The notes beneath the pieces were generated by a model. That model saw only the letters and a list, made by a program, of their open reading frames with translations, was not told the origin of the DNA and did not search any database. Shown in pieces: positions 12,915 to 26,150 of a stretch of DNA of 64,000 nt. Position 1 is the stretch's first letter. Each line of letters opens with the position of its first letter. Source of the stretch: Sinonovacula constricta (Eukaryota > Mollusca > Bivalvia > Cardiida > Solecurtidae); the NCBI GenBank assembly GCA_007844125.1, contig CM017568.1, positions 9,788,863 through 9,852,862 on the forward strand, written 5' to 3'. The position numbers and the translations under genes were made by a program.

Positions 12915-15710
12915 GGCGCCCGCCAACCGTATCCGTCCAGGATATGGTTGACACACTAATTGCTTTTGGATCTCCCTACCTTCATATAGTTCACCAATTA
13001 TTGTCGTAAGGCTTTTACTGTAGTGACTACCTAGCATATAGTTCTCACACTAACTGTTTTATGGCATTCCCAACAGTGCCCGCCTACCATATATATTACG
13101 CGTACACTTACTGGTTTATGACCCTCCCTAACGTGCCCGTCTAGCATATAGCTCTTACACTAACTGGCTTATGGCCCTCCCTACAGTGCCCGTCTTGCAT
13201 ATAGCTCTCACACTAACTGGTTTATGGCCCTCCCTACAGTGCCCGCTTACCATATATTACTCTTACACTTACAGGTTTATGCCCCCCGCCCCCACCTAAC
13301 GTGCCCGCCAAGCATGTAGTTCCCAAACTTACTGGTATATGGCTCTTCCTACAGTGCCCTCCTACCATATATTATTCTTACACTAACTGGTATATGGACC
13401 CCTCCCTACAGTGCCCGCCTAGTATATAGTTAACCCAATAACTAGTTTATGGCCCTCCTACCGTTCCCACGAATCACATAGTTCTCCCACAAATTGGTAT
13501 ATTACTATCCCTACCGTAGCCGCCCAGCATATAGCTCTAACACTAACTGGTTTATGGCCCTCCTTACCGAGCCCGCCTAGCAAATATTGCTCACACTGAT
13601 TTGTTTATTGCTTTCCCTAGTGTGACCATCAGGCATATAGTTCTCACACTAACTGGTTTATGGTTATCCTGACTGTGCTCGCCTAGCATATATTTCCCAC
13701 ACTTACTGGTTTAAAGTTCTCAATACCGTGTCCGTCTAGCATATAGTTCTCACACTAACAGGTTTAAAGCTCTCACTACAGTGCCCTTCTGGCATATAGT
13801 TCTCATACTAAAAGGTTTAAAGCTGTCACTACAGTGCCCTTCTGGCATATAGTTCTCACACTAATATCACATTAACAGGTTTATAGCTCTCACTTCAGTG
13901 CCCTTCTGGCATATAGTTCTCACACTAATAGGTTTAAAGCTCTCCCTACCGTGCCCACTAAGCATATAGTTTATACACTAATTGGATTCTGGATCTCCCT
14001 ACCATGTTCGTCAAGCATATAGTTCTTACATTAATTTGGTTATGGCCGTCCCTACCGTGCCCATCAAGCATATTATTAACACACTAACTGGTTTATAGCT
14101 CACACTACGGTGTCCGTCTAGCATAGGATTCTCAATTTAACTGGTGTCTTGCTCTCCCTACCCTGCCCGTCTAGCTTATAGTTCTCACACTTACTGGTTA
14201 TGAGCATATGAGCCCATAACCCATTCACTTATAGTGTTATGGTCCTCCCTACCGTGACCGTCTAGCATATAGCTCACTCACTTATGGTATTATGGTCCTA
14301 CCTGCCGTGCCCGTCTGGCATATAGCTCACTCACTTATAGTGTTATGGTCCTCCCTGCAGTGCCCGTCTAGCATATAGCTCACTCACTTATAGTGTTATG
14401 GTCCTACCTGCCGTGCTCGTCTAGCATATAGCTCACCTATTTATAGTGTTATGGTCCTCTCTGCCGTGCCCGTTTAGCATATAGCTCACTCACTTATGGT
14501 GTTATAGTCCCCACTACCGTGCCCGTCCAGCATATAATTCACTCACTTACGATGTTATGATCCTCCCTACTGTGCCCGTCCAGCATATAATTCACTTACT
14601 TATAATGTTATGATCCTCCCTACCGTGCCCGTCTAGCGTATAGCTCACTTACTTATAGTGTTATGGTCCTACCTGCCGTGCCCGTCTATCATATAGCTCA
14701 CTCACTTATAGTGTTATGGTCCTCCCTACCGTGCCCATCTAGCATATAGCTCACTCACTTATAGTGTTATGGTCCTCCCTACCGTGCCCGTCTAGCGTAT
14801 AGCTCACTCACTTATAATGTTATGGTCCTCACTACCTTGCCCGTCTATCATATAGCTCACTCACTTATAGTGTTATGGTCCTCCCTACCGTGCCCATCTA
14901 GCATATAGCTCACTCACTTATAGTGTTATGGTCCTCCCTACCGTGCCCGTCTAGCGTATAGCTCACTCACTTATAGTGTTATGGTCCTCACTACCTTGCC
15001 CGTCTAGCATATAGCTCACTCACTTATAGTGTTATTGTCCCCCCTACCGTGCCCGTCTAGCATATAGCTTACCTACTTATAGTGTTATGGTCCTACCTAC
15101 CGTGCTCGTCGAGCATATAGCTCACTCACTTTTAGTGTAATGGTCCCCCATACCGTGCCCGTTCAGCATATAGCTCACTCATTTTTAGTGTTTTGATCCT
15201 CCCTACCGTGCCCGTCTAGCATATAGCTCACTCACTTTTAGTATTATGGTCCCCAATACCGTGCCCGTCTAGCATATAGCTCACTCATTTGTAGTGTTAT
15301 TGTCCTCCCTACCGTGCCCGTCTAGCGTATAGCTCACTTACTTATAGTGTTATGGTCCTCCCTACCGTGCCCGTCTAGCATATAGCTCACTCACTTATAG
15401 TGTTATTGTCCCCCCTACCGTGCCCGTCTAGCATATAGCCTACCTACTTATAGTGTTATGGTCCTCCCTACCGTGCCCGTCTAGCATATAGCTCACTTAC
15501 TTATAGTGTTATGGTCCTCCCTACCGTGCCCGTCTAGCATATAGCTCACTTACTTATAGTGTTATGATCCTCCCTACCGTGCCCGTCTTGCATATAACTC
15601 ACTTACTTATAGTGTTATGGTTCTACCTGCCGTGCCCGTCTAGCATATAGCTTACCCACTTATAGCGTTATGGTCTTCCCTACCTTGCCCGTCTAGCATA
15701 TATCTCACTT
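12915..15710. repeat. 53-bp minisatellite array, about 50 units in two blocks
   Basis: The period is 53 bp (for example TTATA at 14706 and 14759). Units in the left block (about 13020-14190) read ACTAACTGGTTTATGGCCCT, then CCCTACAGTGCCCGCCTAGC, then ATATAG. Units in the right block (about 14200-15700) read CTCACTCACTTATAGTGTTA, then TGGTCCTCCCTACCGTGCCC, then GTCTAGCATATAG. Left units are degenerate and right units are homogeneous. The first about 100 bp (12915-13020) is a decayed edge. A three-unit (159-bp) higher-order repeat is visible at 14686-15003. The period is not a multiple of 3, so this is not a coding repeat. Confidence 0.95.
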
Positions 15711-16194
15711 ATTTTATTTTATTTCACTTATTAATTTTCAATTACGTCCCTCTATTTGAACGACGTCATAACTTATATATGAAACGTCAGCGCTTGTACA
15801 TTTTCATGATTACAGCAATGTTACCTCAGCAGTGTGGCGGTCGTAAAAAATCTCCCCGTGCACCTTATCTATATTGTCATTTAATTCTTCCTATAAGAAT
15901 TGTTGCGTGTATTTCCTTTGATGGACATAGGCCTTTGGTTCCTGAATTCCATCTACACATGAACAAAATGCTACAACCATTTGCATGTCTCTGCTCATTT
16001 TCTTTCCTTGATTCAAAAAGTTAATGTCACTAACAATCACCAATGTGAAGTTTTTCTAATCGAAATAATACTTCTCTTTCTTCTATATACTATGTGAATT
16101 TTTTTTTTCAATGTCGTCAATAAGTCCGTCATAACATATCCGCGCTTAGACATTTTTATTAAAATAAGTCGGTTCTTCTTTTCATTGCTTGCAA
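15711..16194. other. Non-coding stretch
   Basis: AT-rich sequence between the minisatellite and an R1 repeat. An 81-codon open frame at 15779-16024 is unremarkable and I do not call it. Confidence 0.45.
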
Positions 16195-16445
16195 TTAAGA
16201 AACCCCTCAGGAAGTGCGAGGTTAGAGTTTTGTAAAACCAGTTTAAGCACACCAGCCGGTCCCCTTTGCCGACTGTTCCAAGGCGTTGACCGTTGGGTTT
16301 GCCTTTTTTGTTTCATGACTCATCAAAGATTTGTTCTCCACTCTTACATTTGGCTTGAATCTGAATACATTTGTCCTGTGCCTTTTCAAATGTTGATATA
16401 TATTTGTATATGACTTTGTCATATTTCCTTATTAATGCTATAATA
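16195..16445 (+). repeat. Dispersed repeat family R1, copy 3
   Basis: It begins GAAACCCCTCAGGAAGTGCG and aligns along about 230 bp with the reverse complement of 28665-28915. Shared blocks are AACCAGTTTAAGCAC, TTTGCCGACTG, CATTTGGCTTG, TGTCCTGTGCC, TTTCAAATGTTG and ACTTTGTCA. The hairpin arms are 16253-16259 and 16269-16275, with one mismatch. Confidence 0.65.
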
Positions 16446-19400
16446 AACGTCCATCTTCCTTTGTGGATTTAATTTGCGCTTTCTCGTTGATTTTGCATAT
16501 TCTGAGAGAATTTCGTCACAAAGCAATACAATGTTAATGACAAAAGTGATATTAAAATACACGTAATCTATAGTCATGACACTAAAGAAAAGCAATACTC
16601 AAATTGAAGTACATTAGATTTGGAATCAGGGACAAGTAGTGTCTGTGACAGGCATGCCGCGATGATAGCCGTGCCGGTTTATTACATCTGGATATAATTC
16701 CTGACACGTCATGCTGTCGATCACTCGATAATAGAAGATACATGGGAAAGGACGGGTCGTTATTACATCTAGAGATTTTGATAGGCACTTACAATAAAGT
16801 GAAAAAGCATAAACGCTATCCAACAAAGTGTGTATTATATGTATCACCAGAGATTAACAAGGTACGAATTTCGTAACGGCTAACCTACTTGAGGTGAGGT
16901 TGAATGATTAAACATTGAAGCGCTTCCATCAAGATGTTAAAGTAAAGTATTTACTTTCCTTTTAAAAAATAGGTGATCAAGTTTGCTTGATCAGAATGGT
17001 GCGCTAATAATGAGTGTCGGCTTAGTGGTTGCTATTGTTTGAAAAGCTACACTAGCTTTGGAAATGGACCATTTGATATTACCTGTCTCTTTACATACAG
17101 AAAACAGTCAACAGTTACACAACATATTTATTAAACAAATTCTATGTATGATATAGGTTTGCCTTATCTAGCAGTAGACTGCATGTTTAATTTTGATTTG
17201 TTAATACTCTTTAATGTTGTTCGGCTTTACAATGAAATTTATCTTAAATAAACTAGCAAACCACATATAAATGCAAGAATAAAATCGCCAAACATCCTTA
17301 ATAGATTTGTGCTATGAAAATTATATTTTGATAAAAAAACATCATTTAAAAATGATATCATTTCTCCTATTCGTCAAAATTGTTTTTTCCTTACTATCTG
17401 AAGTTTTTCGGAAATATCATAACTATGTCTAATGTGTCGTTACTTTTACCATTATTTGTTTAATAACAAAACTTGTCAAAACAAAAATCGTTGAAGATTC
17501 GAATGCGTCCAGGAAATAGCGAGCGAAAGAATAAGCGCTAAATATAATCATTTCATATTGAAATAGGTGAATTATTTATTTTCGGTGAATTACATTAATA
17601 ATTGACAATTATAAAATACTTTACTTTCGACTCTGAATATACCAGGTATCAAATGTTTTACAAAACTTGGCGGAAATTATTCAATAAATATTCAGTTAAT
17701 AACAAATTAAAAAACAATTTGTTATTCCTAAATATGGTATGATTGATATAGAAAATAATTGTCGAAGTGTAAAAGTAGGAAGAAAAATGTTGTCCATACA
17801 TGTTCACGCTGGGAATTCGAATTAAACTTCCCAGTTCCCAAGCAGTTTAGGCCTTTTTAGTCTCTTCAATTGGAGGTGCTACATAAAATTTTCTTAACAC
17901 TGGTGTGAGTATTGGCCTGCACTTTTTTAATAAGTCTATCTTAAAACTGTATACAGAAAGCCGCCCAGCTACAACTCTTAGACAGTTTATTGAAAGTAAG
18001 GCAATGATGTGATACGAAATTATTGTCGAAGCCACAGAGATAAAAAACGTTACATGTTTACATGGTTAGGTTTTATATATATTCCTGCTATCATGCAAAG
18101 ACGCATCAGCCTTGATCTCCTCAGTAAAACGTGGTATGTGCGACCAAACACAGGACGCTGGTGACCTTCACTCTCATTTTAAACATTACACAAGTAACAT
18201 TACTTTTTCTGCTTAATGTTCACTATATGGAATGCCGAGTTTTATTAATAATAAAAGAGTTTATCTGACTGAAAAGAGCAACGTAAGACAGTCTCAAAAT
18301 GCGACTACGTAGTTTGAAGAATTGGACCTTGCTTTTCCGAAACATATTACCATAGTGATCGTGCGCCCGGGCGAATTGGGCAATGCGTTAGTAAACATTG
18401 AAATATATTTTATTATTGTTTTTACTTTAACATGCCTTCTTAGTAGGTTAGGTGTCTTTCTTTTATTTGAACAACCAATGTTATTCAAATGTAGTTACAA
18501 TAGACAAAAAATAAAGGAATGATTATATTAGGCATATGGTCAGAGCATGTCGTTAAGTTATTGAAGTCCTAGCAAAAGGTTACATAGCTTCACATTTGGA
18601 CCTTCCAACAGCGTAAATGAAACAAGATATCGAGCAGAAAGCAGCTGTTCATGAATGTTTGATTCTCCATCTTCAGAAAAATTGATTGAAGAATTAGTTT
18701 ATGTTTATATTTGATTCTGGATAGATTGGTAGATAATGACTTTCACGCATAATTGCTTGGCAATGACACCATAGTATGGTTGTATTCTGTGTCGCCCAAG
18801 TGCGCAAAAGGCCGCCGAATTGTTAGTATTGAATTACGGGTATGTTTTACGAGGCATTAGAATACGGCAGGGAATATAATAACATTCATGGTATGATTCT
18901 GTCTGTGTTTATGTGATAATATATAGCGGATTTAATTTCGTCTAATTTTGCTAATTCACAAAGTGTCTACCTGTGAGCTAGGTTCCCATCGTCTGAACTT
19001 ACGTTTAGTGTGATTGTAAATGCCATTGGTGTACTCTTCCATACTTATGTGTTTTATTTGGCCCAGTGTGCATCGTTGGCGTTTTGTTTTTGATTGAAAA
19101 TACATTGTGAAAGACACTGTGAGATAGGAAGACACATCGACAACAAGGAGAGAATTTTTGTTGAGCAAGTCACTAAAAGATAGGTCTAAACAGTTACAGT
19201 GTTGAAATCAAGGTGGAGAAAGTGATGGAAACCAGCGAAGCCTTGTAGTGTTATTGCACATAACAAGAAGTTAAGAACTGAGCCAAACTGTATACAACTT
19301 AGTGCGTAGTACGGGCATCGTAATAAATTACGAGTGGTATAAAACTAAAAACGCAAAACTTGTGCATTCGGTCTCAAGCGAAGTACGCTATTGTTGCTAA

Positions 19401-19846
19401 GTCCAAAAATAGCGATCTTCAATATCACCATTGTCCGATTTTTTCTATTGTTTACAATCATTGAAACGGTCAATATACCAAATATGATAATATACGAAGC
19501 TTTAAAAGTAAAACCTTACTGTCCCAGTTTTTATTAACACGCCAAATGTTGAATGAATATACCACAAACGCAATGTAGTTTTATCAAAGGTGTAGGCCTA
19601 TATCCTTGTAAACGTCCAGATCTATACGCATCCGTAATATCAGGTTAACTGGATAATATCCGGATAGGGTTTATGGCTATCTGGATAGCAAAATTGATAT
19701 TCGTTGGCATCCCTTGTTTATTCATTGCCCGAAACAGCATTATTTGTAATATTAAATATACATTGTATATACCGTTTCTATGTTTGCCTTTTGACCGTTT
19801 GGTGTATTTTGCAATGCTCACAGGACTTTGTTATGTATTCTTTTTA
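16446..19846. other. AT-rich non-coding stretch
   Basis: No supported gene. Short frames on both strands (for example 17847-18035 minus, 18956-19168 minus) have no recognisable domain or splice context. Confidence 0.45.
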
Positions 19847-19997
19847 GAGCTGCAACTGTCTATTATTAAATCATGGCAAATATAATAAGGCTACTAAGGC
19901 TGCAACTCTCTTTTATTAAAACATAGAAAAAATGAGGATGCTAGAACTGCAGCCTTTATTTATTAAAACATGAAAAATATAATGGAGGATACTTGTA
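19847..19997. repeat. Imperfect 50-bp tandem repeat, about 3 units
   Basis: GCTGCAACTGTCTATTATTA at 19849 recurs near 19899 and, more diverged, near 19946. Each is followed by AAA(A/T)CATGGAAA-like sequence and ATAATGAGG-like sequence. Confidence 0.7.
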
Positions 19998-22979
19998 TCA
20001 ATAGCATATGCATATGATCGTAACTTTCCCACTTGTTAAATATAAAGCATTCTTGGTCCCACAAAAAAAAAGAAAAATGCAATCAAAATATATTATAAAT
20101 AACTATTATAGAGCTGAGTTGGGTTTAACACGATTAAAGAAAGATATGAATGTATCTTTATAGAACTATTGTTTAACAGAGTTGTAAATTTGCATTGTTT
20201 TGATATCGCTCAGTACTTTTGGACAGGAAGGTGATTACTAAAACCAAATAGCTTGTAGTGTATCGTCTGAAGGTGGAATAAATAAAATGAAGTGCAGAAA
20301 ATATTATGAAGAAGAGTTTGTGATTATTGGAACAAGCATTAATGATACGTTATAAACGTATAGTTACATAGGTAACCTTTGGTCGCTTAGTGACTTCATA
20401 TTTATTTTCACGACAACAAAGTTTTCATTATTGAAACAAATCCTATGAAGTGGTGTACGCGATAAATTATTCAGATATGGTTCTTTAAGAAAAGTGGTAG
20501 AAGAAAGAAAACATTCCTTATGTAAAGCAATATTAATTCATTCTCACAAAATCACTAATGTACTCATAATATCTGCCCGGCTGGATACATCTCTTTTATT
20601 TATTCAAATTAATTTGTTTGTTACTTATTTATGCAAAATTGTTTTATGTATCTTCATGAAAGAACAAAATTTAGATCAAGAAGTGATCACAGTTCTCTTT
20701 AAATATTGTCTAAGTTTTATTATCATTATGAGTACAACGAAGTAAAATTAACGTCTAACTTCGATGGACGTATTAAGCTGGTACATATTCCTTACAATAA
20801 TTCAATCATTATACATTTATCCCGATGCGGTAGATTAAAAATGTTGGCAGTTATTTACATGTGTGTAATATGGGTGTTAGGTCGTAATGTTACTAATAAG
20901 CTATGGTTTAACTAGGTAGCTTAATTGATGTTTAAACAATTTCTATTGGTTTGGCCCGATCAAACGGCGCAGAAATATCCTATGACCAGCAAAGGTGACA
21001 CCGTACCTGTTTTCTTAAGTTTAGGGTAAATCCTGCTGGAGTTCATTTTGGATTAAAGGCCGATGCCAGATAATCATCATACTGAAAAAATAGCCCAAAA
21101 TGTTTAATGTTAACTATTTTACAGATGGTGTTGTCATTTTAAAGACACGTGGCCTTTTGGTACTATTTTAAGAATCCGCATGATTTTTGCAAAGCGTACT
21201 TGGTCTTTCACTAGTGTCAGCCATTTTGCTGTTTATCTGTAAAGAGAAAGTCACGAGACCTTGTGAAGCGTCATTGAGCAGCAGTAAACACAGCCGCGGT
21301 GATTCTCTATCAAACAAACACAGTTTTATCCAGTGAATTAGTAGCAGTATCCATGGAACTCAAATTCGATGTTCGGCCTTAAGTAATTTAGTTTTAAGTA
21401 CGGGCATTATGCAGTCACGAATTCCGTTGCTGAATCAATAATACATGAAACAGTATATTATATCATATATCAACACTGCCTTACGAGAACAGTGATAACT
21501 TGATACTGTTGTTGTCAAAAGGATACGGCACCCTGGGTGACTACAAGTGGCTCTTAACTTTCAGGTCAGATAAGAGTTATGTCAACAGGACCATATGTCT
21601 CTGACAATAAACATTAGATAAGTTTTATAAGTAAGAAAAAGTTGATGCAGAGCATTTGAGTCGCCGGAAAATAATGCAAATAGAATATTAACAACCAAGC
21701 ATTCAACAAAAGAAAATGTTTTCGCAATGCAGTTGCATATATGAGCCTTGACAATCTTATACATCGGACAAACATTTACATTATTAAAAGCACGACTCAT
21801 TTAGTTTATATACCGATTCTGTTTTAATAAATAAATCATCATCCAAATAAACCATCCATCAAATATTCTTAATAAACAATCATTTACACCTTAAAACCTA
21901 AGAACATTTCCCGAACTGGTGGTCTATGCCTGTCTTTGTTGGTAATTTTCAGTCATTACAATCTTAAATTCGTACCAATATTATTTCGTATACATGCTCA
22001 CTTACTTTTTATATATTGATCCATGTATTTTTTTCAGGGCGCATTTAAGTTGTTATAACTGGTCATTTAATGTAGACATATGTAAAACCATATAAAATGT
22101 ATCTCTTTGTTATCCATTGCACATTAATTTCAAGTCGGCAACAAATTTAACTAGGTAACTATCTGTAAATATTTGGCACATTTTTCAGGAGCACCATTTG
22201 ACCAAGGTCACATAAGTGTCCTGGAAATTACAAACGGATGGAAAAAGCTCAACTACAGTACAATATGAGTGGGAATTAGCTTGTATACCAATGCGAATTA
22301 TCAGACTATTTCTGTATTTTTATATATAAGTGCACAGGCAATAAATACAAAGTAATCATAAAAAATACAACCAACGCAGTGACGTCACCCTATAGACACT
22401 TCAAAAACCAATTATCAATATAAGAGTCGCCGAGAATGGCGACCCAATTATATCTAGAAGAACGTCAAAACAAGCTCCTTGATTTTTACGTATCAAAACG
22501 TGTGTCACACACACATTATCTCAAATTGCATTCTGTATTTCATTAGTAGGAATTTTGGACCTCCCAATACTAGAATAAACTTTTGTATAGTATTGTATGG
22601 ATTCTTCTTTGTTGCAATATGTAATTACCAAGTGTTATTCATTAACACATTTGCTCGACCTTCATCAATAACAATTTTTTCGCAAAATATGTTGATAATA
22701 ATTGCTCAAATAATGAAAAAGTAATCAAAGCATTTAGGTGCCCTAGTCATTTATTATAACAAAAGTATCTCCCATCTTGACCTTGCCCAATCTGCTGAAA
22801 CCGTTTGTACAAATTCGCTCGTCTTTAGTATATAATGAATGAATTGACCTATTTATTAATCCACAGATCCCGGCCTCGATATCGCCGTCTATGTACCAAT
22901 TTCTTCTTTAAACAGCAGTTAATTTACTATAGAATACTAAAGGTATTATAGCATAGTAATACTATGGCTTAAAGAGAAT
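19998..22979. other. AT-rich non-coding stretch
   Basis: No gene or named repeat could be supported. Open frames (for example 20494-20745, 20706-20915, 22479-22724) are short, hydrophobic from AT-richness, and unrecognised. Confidence 0.45.
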
Positions 22980-23170
22980 AGGAGAATAAAGAAGGTCCAT
23001 TAAGAATTACCGAATATATTAAAATTTGAACTACCACTTGACAAAGGTATACAGATGTAATGTAAATGTGACAAAATCACAAAGAGACTTAACACACAAA
23101 AAGTAAAACCAGCAGTTGCCGCCTTGCAACGGTCAGTCGGCAGAAGAACCGACTGAGGTGTTTGATTTAT
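22980..23170 (-). repeat. Dispersed repeat family R1, copy 4
   Basis: On the minus strand it reads CACCTCAGTCGGTTCTTCTG then CCGACTGACCGTTGCAAGGC. The hairpin arms (23134-23140 and 23149-23155) pair perfectly over 7 bp. The T-rich 3' half matches copies 1 and 2, ending near TGGACCTTCTTTATTC. The 5' portion present in other copies is missing. Confidence 0.6.
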
Positions 23171-23909
23171 ATAATATTAATATAATAAACAGACGCATTT
23201 GCATAATTTTTGTAATTAAAAATTAAAAAGTACAGTGCTTTGTTCATACACTTTGTCATTAATGTAATGTACGTGATATGATCATCTGCACATCTGAACG
23301 CAACACAATGTATTGTTTTGTGATATTTCAAGCGAAATCGAAGCAGATCTAGACAAAAACTTGTTTAATAATAAATTACAACTATAACTTTTAAAAAGAC
23401 TAGTAATTTTTATTTTGATATCGTTTTAGATTTTTTAAAGCATGTAATTAAACTAAGACAACATAAGACCTCTCGATTTTCAAAAGTGGCAATTAACCTA
23501 TATGCATCACATATCTAGACAACTAAGCTCAGACAGAGAAAATAAACTAAGCTCTATCCTATATAAATTTCTGTTTATAAGGCGTTGTTATCCATTAAAT
23601 CTCCATTTCACTGTCCACAGCATGCTTGCTAATTACCAATATGGTATCACGTGAGTCAAATTAGATACCAGGGGGGAAATACAAGTGAATTAACAAGAAA
23701 GCTAAATCGACATCAATACAATACAGTCAGACTCGTATATTCTCTATTTGGTGACTGACAGTCGACGCCATTGTCACATCCTTTGGTTGACATTTAATAG
23801 TAACACTGTAGAAAAATGACAAGAAATACATGTATATTTTATTAAGCAGTATCTGTGGTATTCATGTACATGAGTTATATGTTTGAAGTACGAATCAAGT
23901 TTTAATTTT
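23171..23909. other. AT-rich non-coding stretch
   Basis: Nothing could be supported here. Confidence 0.5.
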
Positions 23910-24312
23910 GCTCCTTAGCATGGCATTTTTGTTCAGTAGCAAATACAAGGAAAATAGAAAAGATACAAAAACGAATTTTAAGATTTGTGTACGATGATTT
24001 ACAATTGTCGTATGAAGAGTTGTTGGCAAAAGCAAAACTTCCAGCCCTTCACATTCGACTGCGATCAATGGCTACAGAAACTTTCAAAATTCTTAACATC
24101 TTGGCAACTCCTTTGTTATATTATATGGTAGTAAGAAAGGCTTAATACATTGCTAGATATTCCAATATTCTACATGTTCCATGCGTAACAACGACAACCT
24201 TTGGACAAAGGTCATTCAAGTTTGCTGCATCAATCTTGTAGAATTAACTCCCAGAAACTGCTAGACGGTGCAAAGATTTTAATACTTTTAAAACTCATAT
24301 TTCTTTAAGGGT
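23910..24312 (+). pseudogene. Decayed C-terminal fragment of a non-LTR retrotransposon RT protein
   Basis: Translation from 23910 reads through WHFCSVANTRKIEKIQKRIL and RFVYDDLQLSYEELLAKAKL, then PALHIRLRSMATETFKILN. After an in-frame stop (TAA near 24143) it continues in the same sense with RYSNILHVPCVTTTTFGQRS, FKFAASIL, two stops, LPETARRCKDFNTFKTHI. This is the familiar region after the reverse transcriptase in jockey/CR1-type elements (IEKIQKRALRFVYND and SFRFAAAKLWNSLP blocks). The expected Trp after AASIL is TAG here, one base from TGG. EN and RT are absent, so this is a 5'-truncated dead copy. It is unrelated to element 1 or element 2 by eye. Confidence 0.8.
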
Positions 24313-25004
24313 TGGTAAAGTTTGTAAATAAATATTCCTTTTGTCTGCAAAATTAGGCCTCTAGATTAGCTGTAAAAGCTCATTAGTGCGTTTATAACTT
24401 GTTGAAATTTTGCCGACTCAAAATAAATGTTATCCTATCCAGACAGATTTGGGATTTTAATTGCAACTAATATCTAGGTTCTCTTTTTCAAACGGTTTTA
24501 TTTTTAGTGATGAAAAATACATTTTCAAACATCATTAAATCACGTTCGTAGCTACTGCTCTGGGATCTCCGTGAATGTTAGATAATCTCTGGGCTGTAGT
24601 GAGTGCCGCAACTCACAAGTGTCGCCGGTTGTCAAACGGTTAGCGAGCTCGGTGTGGTATGTCAAGCAACTGGATTTTTTTTTTACATCAAGCTTGTCGT
24701 CGCGAATTTTGGATTGGACTGGCCATAATTGGAGAAAATTTTGTGGGGGGGGGGGGGGCGGTCCGAAGTCCGGGGCCTTGCTCCGCCGGATCTTTCTTTC
24801 TATGATACGTTTAGAGGCGTTTAACGATATAGTTGCCATTAAAATCTGTCGTTTTCGTTTGATCTTTTTGACACAGTTCGATGCTTCTTACTTCTTTGAA
24901 GTGACTTTAAAATGCACGATATTATATCATTGACGATGTAAGGCTCATAAATGTGTAGACAAATTTAAAAGTAGTGTGGACTTGAAAGAAGAACGACGAA
25001 CTGC
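24313..25004. other. Non-coding stretch with G14 run
   Basis: A run of 14 G lies at 24745-24758, followed by a short GC-rich patch (CGGTCCGAAGTCCGGGGCC). The 95-104 codon frames crossing it on both strands (24552-24839, 24619-24933) encode only composition-driven Gly/Pro runs and are not called. Confidence 0.45.
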
Positions 25005-25080
25005 GTCGTCTAATGGTTGGAGTGTTGCGTGTATAAATCACAGCATCTTAAAGCTGACAGTGCGAATCTTGTTGGAGTGA
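25005..25080 (+). repeat. Possible tRNA-like SINE remnant
   Basis: TCTAATGGTTGGAGTGTTGC resembles an A-box. About 40 bases on, GTGCGAATCTT is a weak B-box (8 of 11). The spacing is tRNA-like, but arms are not convincing and no body or tail is recognised. Confidence 0.25.
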
Positions 25081-25964
25081 AAATATCTTGCAAGTGTAAC
25101 AATATGTAGTTGCTTGTATGTACTCCCCGCCAGGAATGTGCATTATTAAAATGTTGGACTTAACATGGCTTAAATTTGCAAAATGTTTACAAAAGGACAT
25201 AACCTTTAACATTCCAAACTCGAAAGACTTTGGGATCGTAAGTGACTTATATCTCTACACTGAAGAATATTTATTAAAATTAAATTATTAGGAGTGAAAC
25301 TCACAAGCAAACTGTTTATCTTATCATAAGGTCAGAGGTAGGAAAAACAACTCCATGTATTAGATCCAGTAAAGTTTAAAGCCTTGAACAATAACCTTTT
25401 TCGCAACATCTTCGGAACTCAGTACACGCCTTCACATTCCTAGTTGGCGTTGTTTTTTTTCTTTGTCATGTCCATATATTTTATATGTTTTCTGTCAATG
25501 GTATCTGAACATCTTTAATTCTATGTAATTACGTCAACTGAACTTGAAGATAAGGGAAAATAGAAGTTTCTATATCGACCCTTCAGAGTCTATTGAATAT
25601 AGTACAACAGCCACTTAAACTTCCGACAGAAACACAAGATAAGGATTAATAACGATAAGCCTTCCGTGTTTTTATCGGCTATATTGTCAATGAACACATG
25701 GAATACAACCGATAATGTATCATGTATTACTGAAGCTGTAAGTATGCAGCTAAAATGCATATCATGTCTTTTGGCCGTTGATTAATGCGTATTCATGCAA
25801 AACAACAAAAACATTCAATCCATTCTCTCAATTTAGACCTACGAGAATATAATGTATACATTTTACATTTTTGAAACAAAAAGTAAAAACATTATTTTAA
25901 AGCTCCTTATTTTAAAATTACACTTTCTATGAGTTCTTGGTTTGGAAGTGTGTATTTTTGTGTT
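25081..25964. other. AT-rich non-coding stretch
   Basis: Nothing could be supported here. Confidence 0.5.
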
Positions 25965-26150
25965 TTTTGTTTCTTTGTTGTTGTTGTTGTTGTTGTTGTT
26001 TGTTTGTTTGTTTGTTTTGTTTTGTTTGGTTTTGTTGTTGTTATTGTTGTTTTATTTGCATGTGTGTGTTTGTTTTGTTTTGTTGTTGTTGTTTGTGTGT
26101 CTGTTGTAGTTGTTTGTCTGTCTTGTTGTTGTTTTGTTGTTGTTCTCTAT
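25965..26150. repeat. Low-complexity (TTG)n/(TTTG)n tract
   Basis: Mixed GTT, GTTT and GTTTT repeats with one GTGTGT patch. The open frames through it (poly Val/Cys/Phe one way, poly Gln/Asn the other) are artefacts of the repeat. Confidence 0.9.

Noticed and set aside
12915..15710. Regular repeats considered as a CRISPR array
   Set aside because: Units are contiguous 53-bp repeats with no unique spacers, in animal DNA.
24552..24933. Overlapping 95-104 codon frames with Gly/Pro runs
   Set aside because: Created by the G14 homopolymer. There is no homology signal or splice context.
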